Origin: Arthrobacter sp.
GTDB taxonomy: Bacteria > Actinomycetota > Actinomycetes > Actinomycetales > Micrococcaceae
NCBI GenBank assembly: GCA_031277795.1
Contig: JAITLQ010000004.1
Coordinates: forward strand, 165,783-229,782
DNA length: 64,000 nt
Reading direction: 5' to 3'
Shown: in pieces, positions 30,950 to 40,122 of the stretch
Numbering within the stretch: the stretch's first letter is position 1
Layout of the letters: each line of letters starts with the position of its first letter
The notes under the pieces: model-generated
The model's database searches: none
Seen by the model: the letters and a program-made list of their open reading frames with translations, nothing else
What the model was told of the DNA's origin: nothing
Position numbers and translations under genes: made by a program

Positions 30950-30996
30950 TACGCCCGACGGCGGCGGGCCGGGGTGGGCGCGCCGGCGAGGGCTCG
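30950..30996. repeat. Decayed copy of a GH43 gene tail
   Basis: Resembles 31040-31086, the last codons of the neighbouring glycosidase (the RRRRA tail and part of the last membrane segment), over about 45 bases: both read cccgacggcggcgggcc then cgccggcgagggc. It looks like a leftover of a tandem duplication. Confidence 0.5.
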
Positions 30997-31040
30997 TTCG
31001 GCCCGACGGCGGGCTCGCTAGGCCCGACGGCGGCGGGTGG

Positions 31041-33914
31041 TTAGGCCCGACGGCGGCGGGCCAGGAGGAGCACGCCGGCGAGGGCCAGCGCCAGGCCAGC
31101 ACCAACCACCGCGAGCGAGGCGAAGCCGGTCTCACTTAGCTGCGGGGCCGGCGCGGCCTCGGCGGAGGGGCTCGGCGAGGCGTCCGGATCGGCGGCGCCG
31201 TTGCCGGTCCCGGCACCGTGGCCGGGCGTCGAGGCGGCGGGGCCCTGCCCAGCCGGGGCGCTCGTGCCGCCCTGGCCGGACGTTGGCGCCGGGGTTCCCG
31301 AGGCGGAGGGTGCCGCGGTGGTGCCAGCGGTTGACGTCGGCGAGCTGTCCGTCGGTGCCGGAGTGGTTTCCGTGGGCGAGGTCTGCGTCGGCGGCGTCGA
31401 CGCGGCGGCGGTGACGACCACGCTGGCGCGCACCGTGAGCGCCGTCGTGCTGCGCAGCACCTTGCCCGGCGCGTCGTAGGCCGTGGACCCGTCGGCACCC
31501 ACCCAATCGTTGAGGTTGGCGCCGAGCGAGCGCACGGTCCCCGTCACGGGGTAGGTGCCCGGGGTGAGCGGATCGACCCCGCTCAGGTCCCAGTCGATGG
31601 GCAGTTCGGCGGTTCCGCGACCGTAGGCGGTGACGACGCCCGCGGTGTCCGGCAGGGCGGCGTCGAGCGGCGCGGGGGCGGCCTTGGCCGCCTGGGAGCC
31701 GGGGGCCGCTGAGGCCTCCACCTCGACCGTGCCGAGGTCCTCCTGGGTGAGACCCACGGCGTCGGACGCACGGAGCCTCTGGTACTCGCCCGCCGTGAGC
31801 GAGATGATCCCGCCGTGTTTGGTGCTCGGGGCCATGAAGAAGGTGGGGCTGTTTAGCACGGTGAACCCGGCCGAGAGGTCGGTGCTCGTCATGGGGCGGT
31901 AGCCGGTGGAGGGGATGACGTCCACGTAGAGGTACCAGCGCTCGGCGTCGTGGCGCTTGAAGACCGCGGGGCCCTCCACGCCACCGGCGTTGCCGCCGGC
32001 CCACGCCGCGCCCATCTTGGTCTGGAGGGTGCGCCACGTGGCACCGGCCTCCCACCACGCGGGGGAGTCGGTGGCCTCCATGTAGATGCCCTTGCCCTGG
32101 GCGTTGTCCTTGGTGATGCGGTAGGTGGTGCCTCGATCCTGGATCAGGGTTGTGTCGATGGTTTCGCCGCCCGCGTCGATGAACACGCCGCCGTAGGAGT
32201 AGGTGCCCTGGGTGAAGTCGGGCGTGGAGCCCCACAGGATGCGGCTGTACTTCTTGGCCTCGTCGGGGAGGGTGGAGGACCAGTAGAGGACAAATGAGCC
32301 GTTGCCCTTGCCGTCAAAGTCGGGAACCCAGGTGGCCTCGGGGGCCCAGGCCATGCCTGCCCTGACCGCCTGCGTGCCCTCGGCGGAGCTCGTGACGTTC
32401 AGTTCCCTGGCCTCGCCCCACGAGACGAGATCCTGGGACTCCCAGACCATGAAGCTGGTGCTGCCGTTGGTGGACCAGTGGCACCACTGCGTGCACGAGC
32501 CGCTGCCGCTGTCCCCGCCGAAGACGCGCAGGTCGGTGGCGATGATGTAGTACGTGCCCGTCTCCGGGTTCTTGGTGATGAACGGATCGCGCAGGCCGGT
32601 GGTGCCCAGGTCCGAGGCAAGAATGGGCTTGCCGGAGTTCAGCGGGTCCCACTGCTCGGGGTTGTCTCCCCGGGAGATGTCGAGGTAGATCTTCTCGGCG
32701 TAGCCCTCCGAGTCCTCGATGAAGTGGACCATGAGGTAGCCGTAGTCGTCCGTGGCGGCGCTCTGGGGCTGCAGGCTGACCTTGACGTCCGCGCTGGCGC
32801 TCACGCCGCGCACGGTGGCGGTCGCCGTGAGGGTGGTGGTCAGCGCGGGGGAGCCGGCCTCCGGCTGGGTGGCGGCGAGGGTCACGCCGTCATCCTTGAT
32901 GGTGAAGGCGGGGTCGCTAGAGGACCAGGTCACCGCGCCACCGGCCGAGGGCAGCTCGGTCGGGGCATCGCTCAGGAGCAGCTGCGAGCCCAGGGAATCC
33001 ACGACGGACTGGGCGGCCGCCTCGAAGGAGGCGCCGTGCAGTGCGGCGTCGGCCAGGTTGATGTCCTGGATGTCCTCGGCGCTCAGCGCGCGGTCGTAGA
33101 CGCGGAACGTGGAGACGGAACCCTTGAACATCGTGTCCGGCCACGGGGCGCGGCCGATCGTGTTCAGGGACTGGTCGGTGATGGAAGCGGGGGTCAGGCT
33201 CGTGGCCGTGCTGCCGACCTTCACGCCGTCCACGAACAGGGAAATCGTGCCGGCGTCCCCGTCCACCACGCTCGTGAGCGAGTACCAGCGGTCGGCGTCG
33301 AGGGAGGCGGTCGCGCGGGCGTTCTTCTCGCCCGGATTGGACCCGGTGGTGATGGCGGTGCGCGGCGCGTCCTTGGTGTTGGCAAAGAGGTACTCGTCCG
33401 TGCCCTCGTTGCCGATGTTCCACAGGAAGTGGTTGGCGTTCTTCATCGAGGCGTCGATCTTCACCTCGGTGGTGATGGTGGCACTCGTGCTCGTGGCGAG
33501 CAGGTCCTGCGGCAGCCGGACCCAGTTGCCGGTCGAGGAGCCCTTGGCCCCGCCGAAGAAGACGAGCCCCCCGTCCTTGAACTGACCGTCCTGCGGGTTC
33601 TCGATCGTCGCCGCGCCCGCCGAGGAGCCGCTGGCCTGATTGGAGATGGTGTTGCTCGTGGCGCTGGAGAAGTCGTAGGCGGCGACGAGGCCGGAGGTGG
33701 GGGCCGACGGCGCGGCGACGCGCGCCGCCGGGGCCGGCGTGGCCCCGGGCGACGACGTCGCGCCCGTCGCGCCCGGCGCGGCGACGAGGCCGGCGAGGGG
33801 GACGAGGGCGGCCACGGTGAGTCCCGCAGCCACCCGCGCGAGGCGGGAGGTGCGGGCCCTGAACGGGGGTGCTGGTGGGACGGGATACTGCTCGCTGCTG
33901 ACGGATGGATTCAT
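31041..33914 (-). CDS. Second secreted GH43-like glycosidase with LamG domain and wall anchor
   Basis: 957 residues from ATG 33914 (AAGGAG upstream, a long spacing; a longer frame exists but lacks a signal peptide at its start). Signal peptide (about 1-50), LamG domain (about 70-290) clearly related to that of the downstream glycosidase, Ig-like domain, then a five-blade propeller with GLRDPFITKNPETGTYYI, AWAPEATWVPDF and GGVEGPAVFKR carrying the Asp and Glu positions of GH43. After an Ig-like domain comes a Pro/Thr/Ser/Gly stalk, LSETG, a hydrophobic segment and RRRRA for sortase anchoring. It also acts on extracellular polysaccharide, probably with a different linkage from its neighbour. 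A perfect 8-bp inverted repeat upstream may control it. Confidence 0.85.
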   Translation of the reverse strand: MNPSVSSEQYPVPPAPPFRARTSRLARVAAGLTVAALVPLAGLVAAPGATGATSSPGATPAPAARVAAPSAPTSGLVAAYDFSSATSNTISNQASGSSAGAATIENPQDGQFKDGGLVFFGGAKGSSTGNWVRLPQDLLATSTSATITTEVKIDASMKNANHFLWNIGNEGTDEYLFANTKDAPRTAITTGSNPGEKNARATASLDADRWYSLTSVVDGDAGTISLFVDGVKVGSTATSLTPASITDQSLNTIGRAPWPDTMFKGSVSTFRVYDRALSAEDIQDINLADAALHGASFEAAAQSVVDSLGSQLLLSDAPTELPSAGGAVTWSSSDPAFTIKDDGVTLAATQPEAGSPALTTTLTATATVRGVSASADVKVSLQPQSAATDDYGYLMVHFIEDSEGYAEKIYLDISRGDNPEQWDPLNSGKPILASDLGTTGLRDPFITKNPETGTYYIIATDLRVFGGDSGSGSCTQWCHWSTNGSTSFMVWESQDLVSWGEARELNVTSSAEGTQAVRAGMAWAPEATWVPDFDGKGNGSFVLYWSSTLPDEAKKYSRILWGSTPDFTQGTYSYGGVFIDAGGETIDTTLIQDRGTTYRITKDNAQGKGIYMEATDSPAWWEAGATWRTLQTKMGAAWAGGNAGGVEGPAVFKRHDAERWYLYVDVIPSTGYRPMTSTDLSAGFTVLNSPTFFMAPSTKHGGIISLTAGEYQRLRASDAVGLTQEDLGTVEVEASAAPGSQAAKAAPAPLDAALPDTAGVVTAYGRGTAELPIDWDLSGVDPLTPGTYPVTGTVRSLGANLNDWVGADGSTAYDAPGKVLRSTTALTVRASVVVTAAASTPPTQTSPTETTPAPTDSSPTSTAGTTAAPSASGTPAPTSGQGGTSAPAGQGPAASTPGHGAGTGNGAADPDASPSPSAEAAPAPQLSETGFASLAVVGAGLALALAGVLLLARRRRA

Positions 33915-33983
33915 GGCGTGCGGGCGCTCCTTGGCTGGGTGCGCCGGGGCCGGCGCACGAACAGGCAGAATGCGCACACCATA

Positions 33984-34016
33984 ATGTGACCGGTAACAAA
34001 GTGGCAAGGGTCACAT
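33984..34016. promoter_or_regulatory. Inverted repeat ATGTGACC-N17-GGTCACAT upstream of the GH43 gene
   Basis: Perfect 8-bp arms at 33984-33991 and 34009-34016, in an AT-richer patch about 70 nt before the start codon. Good candidate operator for induction by sugar or catabolite control; regulator unknown. Confidence 0.5.
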
Positions 34017-34141
34017 CGTAGTGAGTCCATCGGAGACAGCGACCGACCAGCACGCGGACGCGTGCCGGCCGGTCACCCGGGAGGCTCAGGCGCGGCGCAG
34101 GTGCCCGGCGCTGAGGCGCCGCGGCGGCCCCGCGGGGAGGC

Positions 34142-36274
34142 TCAGGCGCGGCGCAGGCGTTCGGGCGCGGTGGCCGCGAGCCACAGGAAGGAGTAGCTGC
34201 GCGCGAGCATGCGCGCCGTATCGGCGTGGTCCACGCTGCCGGCGTGGCCCCCGCCCTCCTCCTCGTGGTACCAGGCGGTGTCCACGCCCAGCCCGTCCAG
34301 CGCGGCGGCCATGTGCCTGGCCTGCACCGGCCCCACCCGGTCATCGCTCGTGGTCGTCCACACCAGGAGCGGCGGGAACACGGTCTGCGGATGATCGTGG
34401 AGCCGGTGCACGGGAGACATCTCGCGCAGGAACGCGGCGTCCTCCGGGACCTCCGGGTCGCCGTATTCGGCGATCCACGAGTGCCCGGCGGAGAGCGTGG
34501 TGTAGCGCAGCATGTCCAGCAGCGGCACGCCGCAGCTGATCCCGCCGAACAGCTCGGGGTAGCGCGTGTAGGCGTTGCCGGCCAGGAGCCCGCCGTTCGA
34601 GCGCCCCATCATGGTGGTCGTGGAGGGGGAGCTCAGCCCGTACGCCTGCAGGTCGGCGGCCACGGCGGCAAGATCCTCGAACGCCCGCGGCCGCTTTTCC
34701 CGCAGCGCGGCGGCGTGCCAGGCGGGCCCGTACTCGCCCCCGCCCCGCAGATTGGCGAGGACGTAGGCAGGATGGCGACCGTCCGCCGTCGTGCGCTGGA
34801 GCCATCCCAAGCCCACGGCCGGCGAATAGCCGGGCGTGAGGGAGGCGCGGAAGCCGCCGTAGGCGCTGATGAGCACCGGCGTGCGCCCGTCCAGCGGCGC
34901 GTCGCGGGGCACCACGAGGAAGTACGGGACGCGCGTGCCGTCCGCGGAGACGGCGAAGCGTTGGCTCACCTCGAAGCCGCTCGCGTCGAAGCGCTCAGGC
35001 GCGGCGGCGATGAGGGCGGCCGGCACGCTGGCGCCGGCCGAGGCGGCCAGCGTGCCGCGGCGCAGGGTTGAGGGTTCGAGGAAACCGGACGAGAGCATCC
35101 AGTAGTCCTCGCCGCACGTGGGGTCCTCGTCGTCCACGGGCCACACCGAGACCGAGGAGAGTTCGGGCACGCCCGGCAGCTCGCTCACGCTCCACCCGTC
35201 CGCGGGGTCAAGAATGAGCACGCGGCTGGCGACGTCGCGCAGCACGGTCAGCAGGCCCTTGGACGCCGTGAAGGTGAGGGAGGAGATGGCCTCGCCGGGG
35301 CCGGGGACAAACACCGGGCGTGGGGCGCGTTCCCCCGCGAGCCACTCGCTCAGCGGCGCCGTGAGGAGCGTGCCGGGCGCGTACACGGCGCCGCCCACCT
35401 CCCACTCGCTCATGGGCCGGATGACGAGCCACTCGCGGAAGAGCGAGACGCGGGCGTCGAGCGGCACGTCGATCTTGGTCCACTCGGGGTCCCCGCCGGA
35501 GCCGAGGGCGTCGGTGCGCAGGTACATGATCGAGTCGTAGAAGTCGACGCTGTCCCAGGCCACCTCGCGCTCGAAGCCGCGCGTGTGCTCGCGCCCCGCG
35601 CCGGCCGCCACATGCGAGGCGTCCACCTCGAAGACCACGGGCGCGTCCGCCAGGGACGCGCCGCGCGCTAGGCACCGCACGCAGCGGGCGTAGGAGGAAC
35701 GCGTGACGTCGTCCTCGCCCGTGATGGCGCCGACCAGCAGCTCGTCGGGGCCGGACCACGAGGCGTTCGTCTTGCCGAGCGGCAGGTCGAAGCCGCCGGG
35801 CACCCACGCCTTGCTCGCGACGTCGAACTCGCGGATCCGCGTGGCGTCGCCGCCGTCCGGGGAGAGGCTCACGAGCACGCGCGTGGGCTCCGCGCCCTGC
35901 GGTTCCGGGCGCCACGTGGAGCCGGCCCACACCCAGTCCGTCCCCTCCTCGGCGCTCAGCGCATCGAGGTCGAGCAGGGTCTCCCAGGCCGGGGCGCCGG
36001 CCGCGTAGGACTCCCAGTCGGTGCTGCGCCACAGGCCGCGAGGGTGCTCCTGGTCCTGCCAGAAGTTGGTGTGGCGCGAGCCGTGCTTGGTCACCAGGAC
36101 CAGGCGGTCGGGCGCATCCAAGGCCTCGGCGATCTGCCCCACGATCCGCCGGTGTTCCGGCGAATCGAGGGCGGCGTCGGTGGCCGCGGCCCGCCGGTGA
36201 GCCCACGCGAGCGCCCGCTCGCCGTGCATCTCGTCGAGCCACTCAAGATTCTCCGTGCCGCTGCGCGTCTCCAT
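34142..36274 (-). CDS. S9 family prolyl oligopeptidase-like serine peptidase
   Basis: 710 residues, cytosolic (no signal). N-terminal beta-propeller region (about 1-430) with repeated W/D-rich blades, then an alpha/beta-hydrolase catalytic domain: VLISAYGGF oxyanion region, LANLRGGGEYG, nucleophile MMGRSNGGLLAG, Asp in TTTSDDRVG and His in EGGGHAG. Such enzymes cut short Pro-containing peptides, with the propeller limiting substrate size. The motif set fits the prolyl endopeptidase subfamily. Divergent from the FAD-binding protein gene. Confidence 0.92.
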   Translation of the reverse strand: METRSGTENLEWLDEMHGERALAWAHRRAAATDAALDSPEHRRIVGQIAEALDAPDRLVLVTKHGSRHTNFWQDQEHPRGLWRSTDWESYAAGAPAWETLLDLDALSAEEGTDWVWAGSTWRPEPQGAEPTRVLVSLSPDGGDATRIREFDVASKAWVPGGFDLPLGKTNASWSGPDELLVGAITGEDDVTRSSYARCVRCLARGASLADAPVVFEVDASHVAAGAGREHTRGFEREVAWDSVDFYDSIMYLRTDALGSGGDPEWTKIDVPLDARVSLFREWLVIRPMSEWEVGGAVYAPGTLLTAPLSEWLAGERAPRPVFVPGPGEAISSLTFTASKGLLTVLRDVASRVLILDPADGWSVSELPGVPELSSVSVWPVDDEDPTCGEDYWMLSSGFLEPSTLRRGTLAASAGASVPAALIAAAPERFDASGFEVSQRFAVSADGTRVPYFLVVPRDAPLDGRTPVLISAYGGFRASLTPGYSPAVGLGWLQRTTADGRHPAYVLANLRGGGEYGPAWHAAALREKRPRAFEDLAAVAADLQAYGLSSPSTTTMMGRSNGGLLAGNAYTRYPELFGGISCGVPLLDMLRYTTLSAGHSWIAEYGDPEVPEDAAFLREMSPVHRLHDHPQTVFPPLLVWTTTSDDRVGPVQARHMAAALDGLGVDTAWYHEEEGGGHAGSVDHADTARMLARSYSFLWLAATAPERLRRA

Positions 36275-36425
36275 GCCCCGAGCCTAGGGCCTCGGCGCTC
36301 GGGACCGCGGCGCGCAGGATCGCGGCGCGCGGCACCGTGGCGCGCAGCTTGGGCGCCCGCGCGCCGCGATGGGAGCATGGGAGGCGCTGGGCGTTCCCAG
36401 CATCAGGGAACGGCGCGGAGGCGGC

Positions 36426-38513
36426 ATGGACACGGCACAAGGCACGGCGGCGCGCGAGGGCTCGGGCGCGTTCCCCGCCGGGGCGGGGGCCGGGACGGGC
36501 ACGGGGGCAGGCGTCCCGGTGGGCAATCCGCGTCGGGTGGTCGTCATCGGTGCCGGGCCGCGCGGGACGAGCGCCGTGGAGCGACTCGTCTCGAGGGCGG
36601 CGGCCGCCGCCCTTGCCGGGAGCGCCGGGCTGCGCATCGACGTGGTCGACCCGCACGAGCCGGGTCCCGGCCACGTGTGGGCCACGGGGCAGAACCGCCT
36701 CTTCCTCATGAACACGCCGAGCTACTTTCCCACGGCCGCCCCGGGCTTCAGCTTCGAGGACTTCAGGGCCCGCGGCGGAGGCGAGGCGCGGCTCAGCGCG
36801 GCCGAAGAGGCCGAGCTTGAGGCCCTGGGCCGCAACGACTTTCCGCCCCGCGCGCTCTACGGCGCGTACCTGCGCGAGGTGTGGCGGAGGGTGGTGGAGC
36901 TCGCGGCCGGCACGCCGGGGGTGGACGGCCCGCATCACCACGCTCGCTCCGCCGTGGCCGTGGACCCCGACGGCGCGGGCGGCTACCGCGTGGTGCTCGA
37001 CGACGGCACGGTGCTGCGCGCAGACGAGGTGGTCCTGGCCCTGGGCCACGTGCCGGCCCGCCTGAGCCCCGAGCAGGAGGCCGTGGGCCTCGCGAGCGCC
37101 GGGGCCGGTGCCGGCTACCTCCCCCCGCACGTGCCGGCGGACGTCGACCACGCCGCGTTCCCCGCGGGGGAGCCCGTGCTGGTGCGCGGCATGGGCCTGA
37201 ACTTCTTCGACCTGATGATCGCGCTGAGCCAGGGCCGCGGCGGGCGTTTCGAGCCCACGGGCCAGCCGGCGGGGCGTGCGCTGCGCTACGTCCCCAGCGG
37301 GGACGAGCCGGTCCTCGTGGCCGGCTCGCGGCGCGGTGCTCCCTACCGCGCCAAGAGCGTGGGGGACAGCTTCGTCCCGCGGAGCGTGCGGCTGCGCCAC
37401 CTGAGCTTCGAGCGGGTGGTCGCGGCGGCGGGGCACGGCGTGGCCGGCCGGCCCCGCGGCACGGTGGACTTCGACCGCCACGTCTGGCCGCTGCTGCAGC
37501 GCGATGTCGTGGAGCACTACTACCGTGCGCTGGCCCAGGCCGAGCCGCACCTCTTCAGCGGGGGCCCGGACGGCTTCCTCGAGGAGCTCGCCGGGATCCT
37601 CGACGCCCCGGCCGACATCGGCGACGAGGTCTGGACCATCCGCGTGCGCGACCTCCTGAGGGAGGCGGCCCCGGAGGCCGAGTTCTTCGACATCCGCTCC
37701 CTCGCCAGGCCCTTCGCCGGCGTGGGGCACACGAGCGCCGAGGGCCACGCCCAGGCCGTCATCGAGCTGCTCGAGGCGGACGCCGCCGGGGCCGCGCGCG
37801 GCGAGGCGGATCCGGAGCACCTCGCGATCGGCGCGCTGCACGCCGGGCGCCTGCTGGTCAAGCGGCTCGTGGCCGAGGGCGTCGTGGACGAGCGCTCGGT
37901 GGCCGTGCAGGTGCGCGGCTGGTTCGAGCCGCTCGTGGAGGGCCTGGCCTCCGGGCCGCCGCTCGAGCGCATCGAGCAGCTGGCGGCCCTGGCGCGCGCG
38001 GGCCTCGTCAAGATCGTGGGGCCGGAACCGGCCTACGACTTCGACGGGGAGCGCGGCGTCTTCAGCGTCTCCTCGCCGTGGGTGCAGGCCCCGCCCACCG
38101 AGGCGCGGTGGATGGTGGAGGCCATGATGCCCGCCAACCGCGTGGCCGTGACCGACTCCGCCCTGTTGCGTGGCCTCCTCGCCTCCGGGCTGGGGCGCCC
38201 GCGCCGCCGCGTGACGGCGGACGGCGAGGAGGTGCCCGGCTCCGGCCTCGACGTCTCCGGTGCCGACCGCCGGCTCGTGGGGGCGGACGGCACGGTGCGC
38301 GAGGGGCTGCACGTCCTGGGCCTGCAGCTCTCCTCCGTGCAATGGGGCACGGCCATCGCCGCGGAAGCGGGCGGCTCCCCGCACGCTGGCGGCCTGACGC
38401 TGGCCGACGCGGACGCCGTGGCGGCCGGCATCCTGACGCGGGCCGGGATCGGGACCCCGCCGCCGGCTGGAGAAGCGCCCGACGACGCGTGGCCGGGCTG
38501 GGTGCTTCCCTGA
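36426..38513 (+). CDS. FAD/NAD(P)-binding oxidoreductase-like protein
   Basis: 695 residues from ATG 36426, chosen because GGAGG lies 4 nt upstream; an ATG at 36369 lacks such a site. After a Gly/Ala-rich head, a dinucleotide-binding fold with VVVIGAGPRGTSAVERL (about residues 38-54), an acidic strand end VVDPHEPGPG and ATGQNRLFLMNTPS, matching the FAD-NAD(P)-binding family (Pfam NAD_binding_9) present in many actinobacteria. A second nucleotide-type stretch includes VVLALGHVPARLSPEQ. The C-terminal half is not recognised in detail. Substrate is unknown; no partner gene lies nearby. Confidence 0.85.
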   Translation: MDTAQGTAAREGSGAFPAGAGAGTGTGAGVPVGNPRRVVVIGAGPRGTSAVERLVSRAAAAALAGSAGLRIDVVDPHEPGPGHVWATGQNRLFLMNTPSYFPTAAPGFSFEDFRARGGGEARLSAAEEAELEALGRNDFPPRALYGAYLREVWRRVVELAAGTPGVDGPHHHARSAVAVDPDGAGGYRVVLDDGTVLRADEVVLALGHVPARLSPEQEAVGLASAGAGAGYLPPHVPADVDHAAFPAGEPVLVRGMGLNFFDLMIALSQGRGGRFEPTGQPAGRALRYVPSGDEPVLVAGSRRGAPYRAKSVGDSFVPRSVRLRHLSFERVVAAAGHGVAGRPRGTVDFDRHVWPLLQRDVVEHYYRALAQAEPHLFSGGPDGFLEELAGILDAPADIGDEVWTIRVRDLLREAAPEAEFFDIRSLARPFAGVGHTSAEGHAQAVIELLEADAAGAARGEADPEHLAIGALHAGRLLVKRLVAEGVVDERSVAVQVRGWFEPLVEGLASGPPLERIEQLAALARAGLVKIVGPEPAYDFDGERGVFSVSSPWVQAPPTEARWMVEAMMPANRVAVTDSALLRGLLASGLGRPRRRVTADGEEVPGSGLDVSGADRRLVGADGTVREGLHVLGLQLSSVQWGTAIAAEAGGSPHAGGLTLADADAVAAGILTRAGIGTPPPAGEAPDDAWPGWVLP

Positions 38514-38559
38514 CGCTGGGAGGCTCTCACCCGCCGTCGGCCCCCGGTCAGAGCGGCAA

Positions 38560-38605
38560 GAAGGCCGAAGCCCCCACCCAGTGATGGGTGGGGGCTTCGG
38601 CCTTC
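38560..38605 (+). terminator. Terminator of the FAD-binding protein gene
   Basis: Perfect 21-bp stem around GTGA. It also ends tRNA-Ser(TGA) transcription from the other strand. Confidence 0.9.
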
Positions 38606-38612
38606 ATTTCCG

Positions 38613-38700
38613 CGGAAGGTAAGGGATTTGAACCCTTGGTGAGGGGTTACCCCACACTGGTTTTCAAGACCAGCTCCTTAGGCCGCTCGGACAACCTTCC
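38613..38700 (-). tRNA. tRNA-Ser (anticodon TGA)
   Basis: 88 nt, acceptor GGAAGGT/ACCTTCC, discriminator G, long variable arm, anticodon loop CTTGAAA; CCA not encoded. Third serine tRNA in the window. Confidence 0.95.
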
Positions 38701-38917
38701 TTGACCCCAGCAGTCTAGGCGATGCCGTGGAGTGCTCCTGCACGCGGGAGCCTGGCCGTGTTCTCGGGGCAAGGCCCGGTGGCGGTGGTGCTCAAGCGGT
38801 CCGGGCCCGGTCGCCGACCCTGCGGCGCTGATGCTCCGGATGGCATGCCGCGTGCCACGCAAGGACCCATTCCCGCGCAGGCTGGCGACGCGGCCCCGGC
38901 CGTGGCACGGTGGGCAC

Positions 38918-39940
38918 ATGAGACTGCTCCCCCCGCCGGACTCGGTGCCCACCACGATGAACGCCGCGCTCTTCACGGCTCCGGGCGGGCCGGAGGTCAT
39001 CAAGGTGCAGCGCGTCCCCGTTCCCGAACCGGGACCGGGGGAGGTGCTGATCCGCGTGGCGGCGGCCGGCCTCAACCGGGCCGATGTGCTGCAGCGCCAA
39101 GGTCACTACAACCCGCCGGAGGGGGCAACGCAGATCCCCGGCCTGGAGGTCGCCGGCACCATCGCCGCGCGCGGCCGCGGGGTGAGCGAGAGCAGCTGGC
39201 CGGACGGCACCGCGGTCTGCGCCCTGCTCTCCGGCGGCGGCTACGCGGAGTTTGTCGCCGTACCGAGCACGCAGGTCCTGCACGTACCGGAGGGGCTGAG
39301 CCTCGAGGAGGCCGCGAGCCTGCCCGAGGTCGCCTGCACCGTGGTCTCCAACCTCTCGCACACCGTGCAGACGCATCCCGGACAGTGGGTCCTGGTCCAC
39401 GGCGGCTCCGGCGGCATCGGCAGCTTCGCCCTGCAATACCTGCGCGAGCTGGGCGCCCACACCATCTCCACCGGCTCCGGCGAGGAGAAACTGGCCTGGG
39501 CCCGCGCGCACGGAGCGCAACACACCATCGACTATCGCACCGAGGACTTCGTGGAGCGCGTCAAGGAGATCACGGCGGGGGCCGGAGCTGACGTCATCCT
39601 CGACGTGGTGGGCGCCAAGTACCTGGCCTCCAACGTGGAGGCGCTCGCCGTGGGAGGGCGGATGGTGACGATTGGTTTCACCGGCGGCACCCGCGGCGAG
39701 CTCGACCTGCGCGCCCTCATGAACAAGCAGGGCGGCATCTTCAGCGTGGCGCTGCGCTCGCGGCCCGAGGAGGAAAAGGCGGCGATCGTTGCCTCGGTGG
39801 GGCAGCGCGTGTGGCCGCTCGTGGAGGCGGGGCGCATCCGGCCAGACGTCGATCGGGTGTTCGGGCTGCACCAGGCGGATCAGGCCCACGCGTACTTCGA
39901 TGCGGGTGAGCACCGGGGCAAGGTGCTGCTGCGCGTGTGA
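38918..39940 (+). CDS. NAD(P)H quinone oxidoreductase (zinc-free MDR family, QOR-like)
   Basis: 340 residues from the ATG at 38918, which has GGTGGG upstream; the ATG at 38957 gives the more typical MNAALF start but lacks a ribosome site. Medium-chain dehydrogenase/reductase fold: catalytic domain with AGLNRADVLQRQG and NPPEGATQIPGLEVAG, then the Rossmann domain with the coenzyme motif GGSGGIGSFALQY (AxxGGIG type). No zinc-binding Cys set, so it reduces quinones or enones rather than oxidising alcohols. Mammalian homologues include TP53I3 (PIG3). Single-gene unit, physiological role uncertain. Confidence 0.9.
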   Translation: MRLLPPPDSVPTTMNAALFTAPGGPEVIKVQRVPVPEPGPGEVLIRVAAAGLNRADVLQRQGHYNPPEGATQIPGLEVAGTIAARGRGVSESSWPDGTAVCALLSGGGYAEFVAVPSTQVLHVPEGLSLEEAASLPEVACTVVSNLSHTVQTHPGQWVLVHGGSGGIGSFALQYLRELGAHTISTGSGEEKLAWARAHGAQHTIDYRTEDFVERVKEITAGAGADVILDVVGAKYLASNVEALAVGGRMVTIGFTGGTRGELDLRALMNKQGGIFSVALRSRPEEEKAAIVASVGQRVWPLVEAGRIRPDVDRVFGLHQADQAHAYFDAGEHRGKVLLRV

Positions 39941-40057
39941 GGCCGCCGGGCGGGACGTCGTGCCGGTGCCGAGCAGGGTGCCCCCCGACACCGCGGCGCC
40001 CCGGCGGGGCGGATGGCCTTGTGCTGTGGTCAGACCGGAGTACGCTTCAAGGCTGTT

Positions 40058-40079
40058 AGGTCACACCAATGGGTGACCT
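40058..40079. promoter_or_regulatory. Inverted repeat AGGTCAC-N8-GTGACCT upstream of cstA
   Basis: Perfect 7-bp arms 44 nt before the cstA start codon, in the likely promoter or 5' leader. Candidate operator; arm order is inverted relative to a CRP site. Confidence 0.5.
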
Positions 40080-40122
40080 GCGCTTCGCACGCACGCATCA
40101 CCGCCCCGAGGAGGACACCCGC

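Noticed and set aside
27198..31139. Open frame of about 1300 codons on the plus strand opposite the first GH43 gene
   Set aside because: Pure mirror of the coding strand; composition is rich in Gly, Arg, Val and His, with no domain and no start signals.
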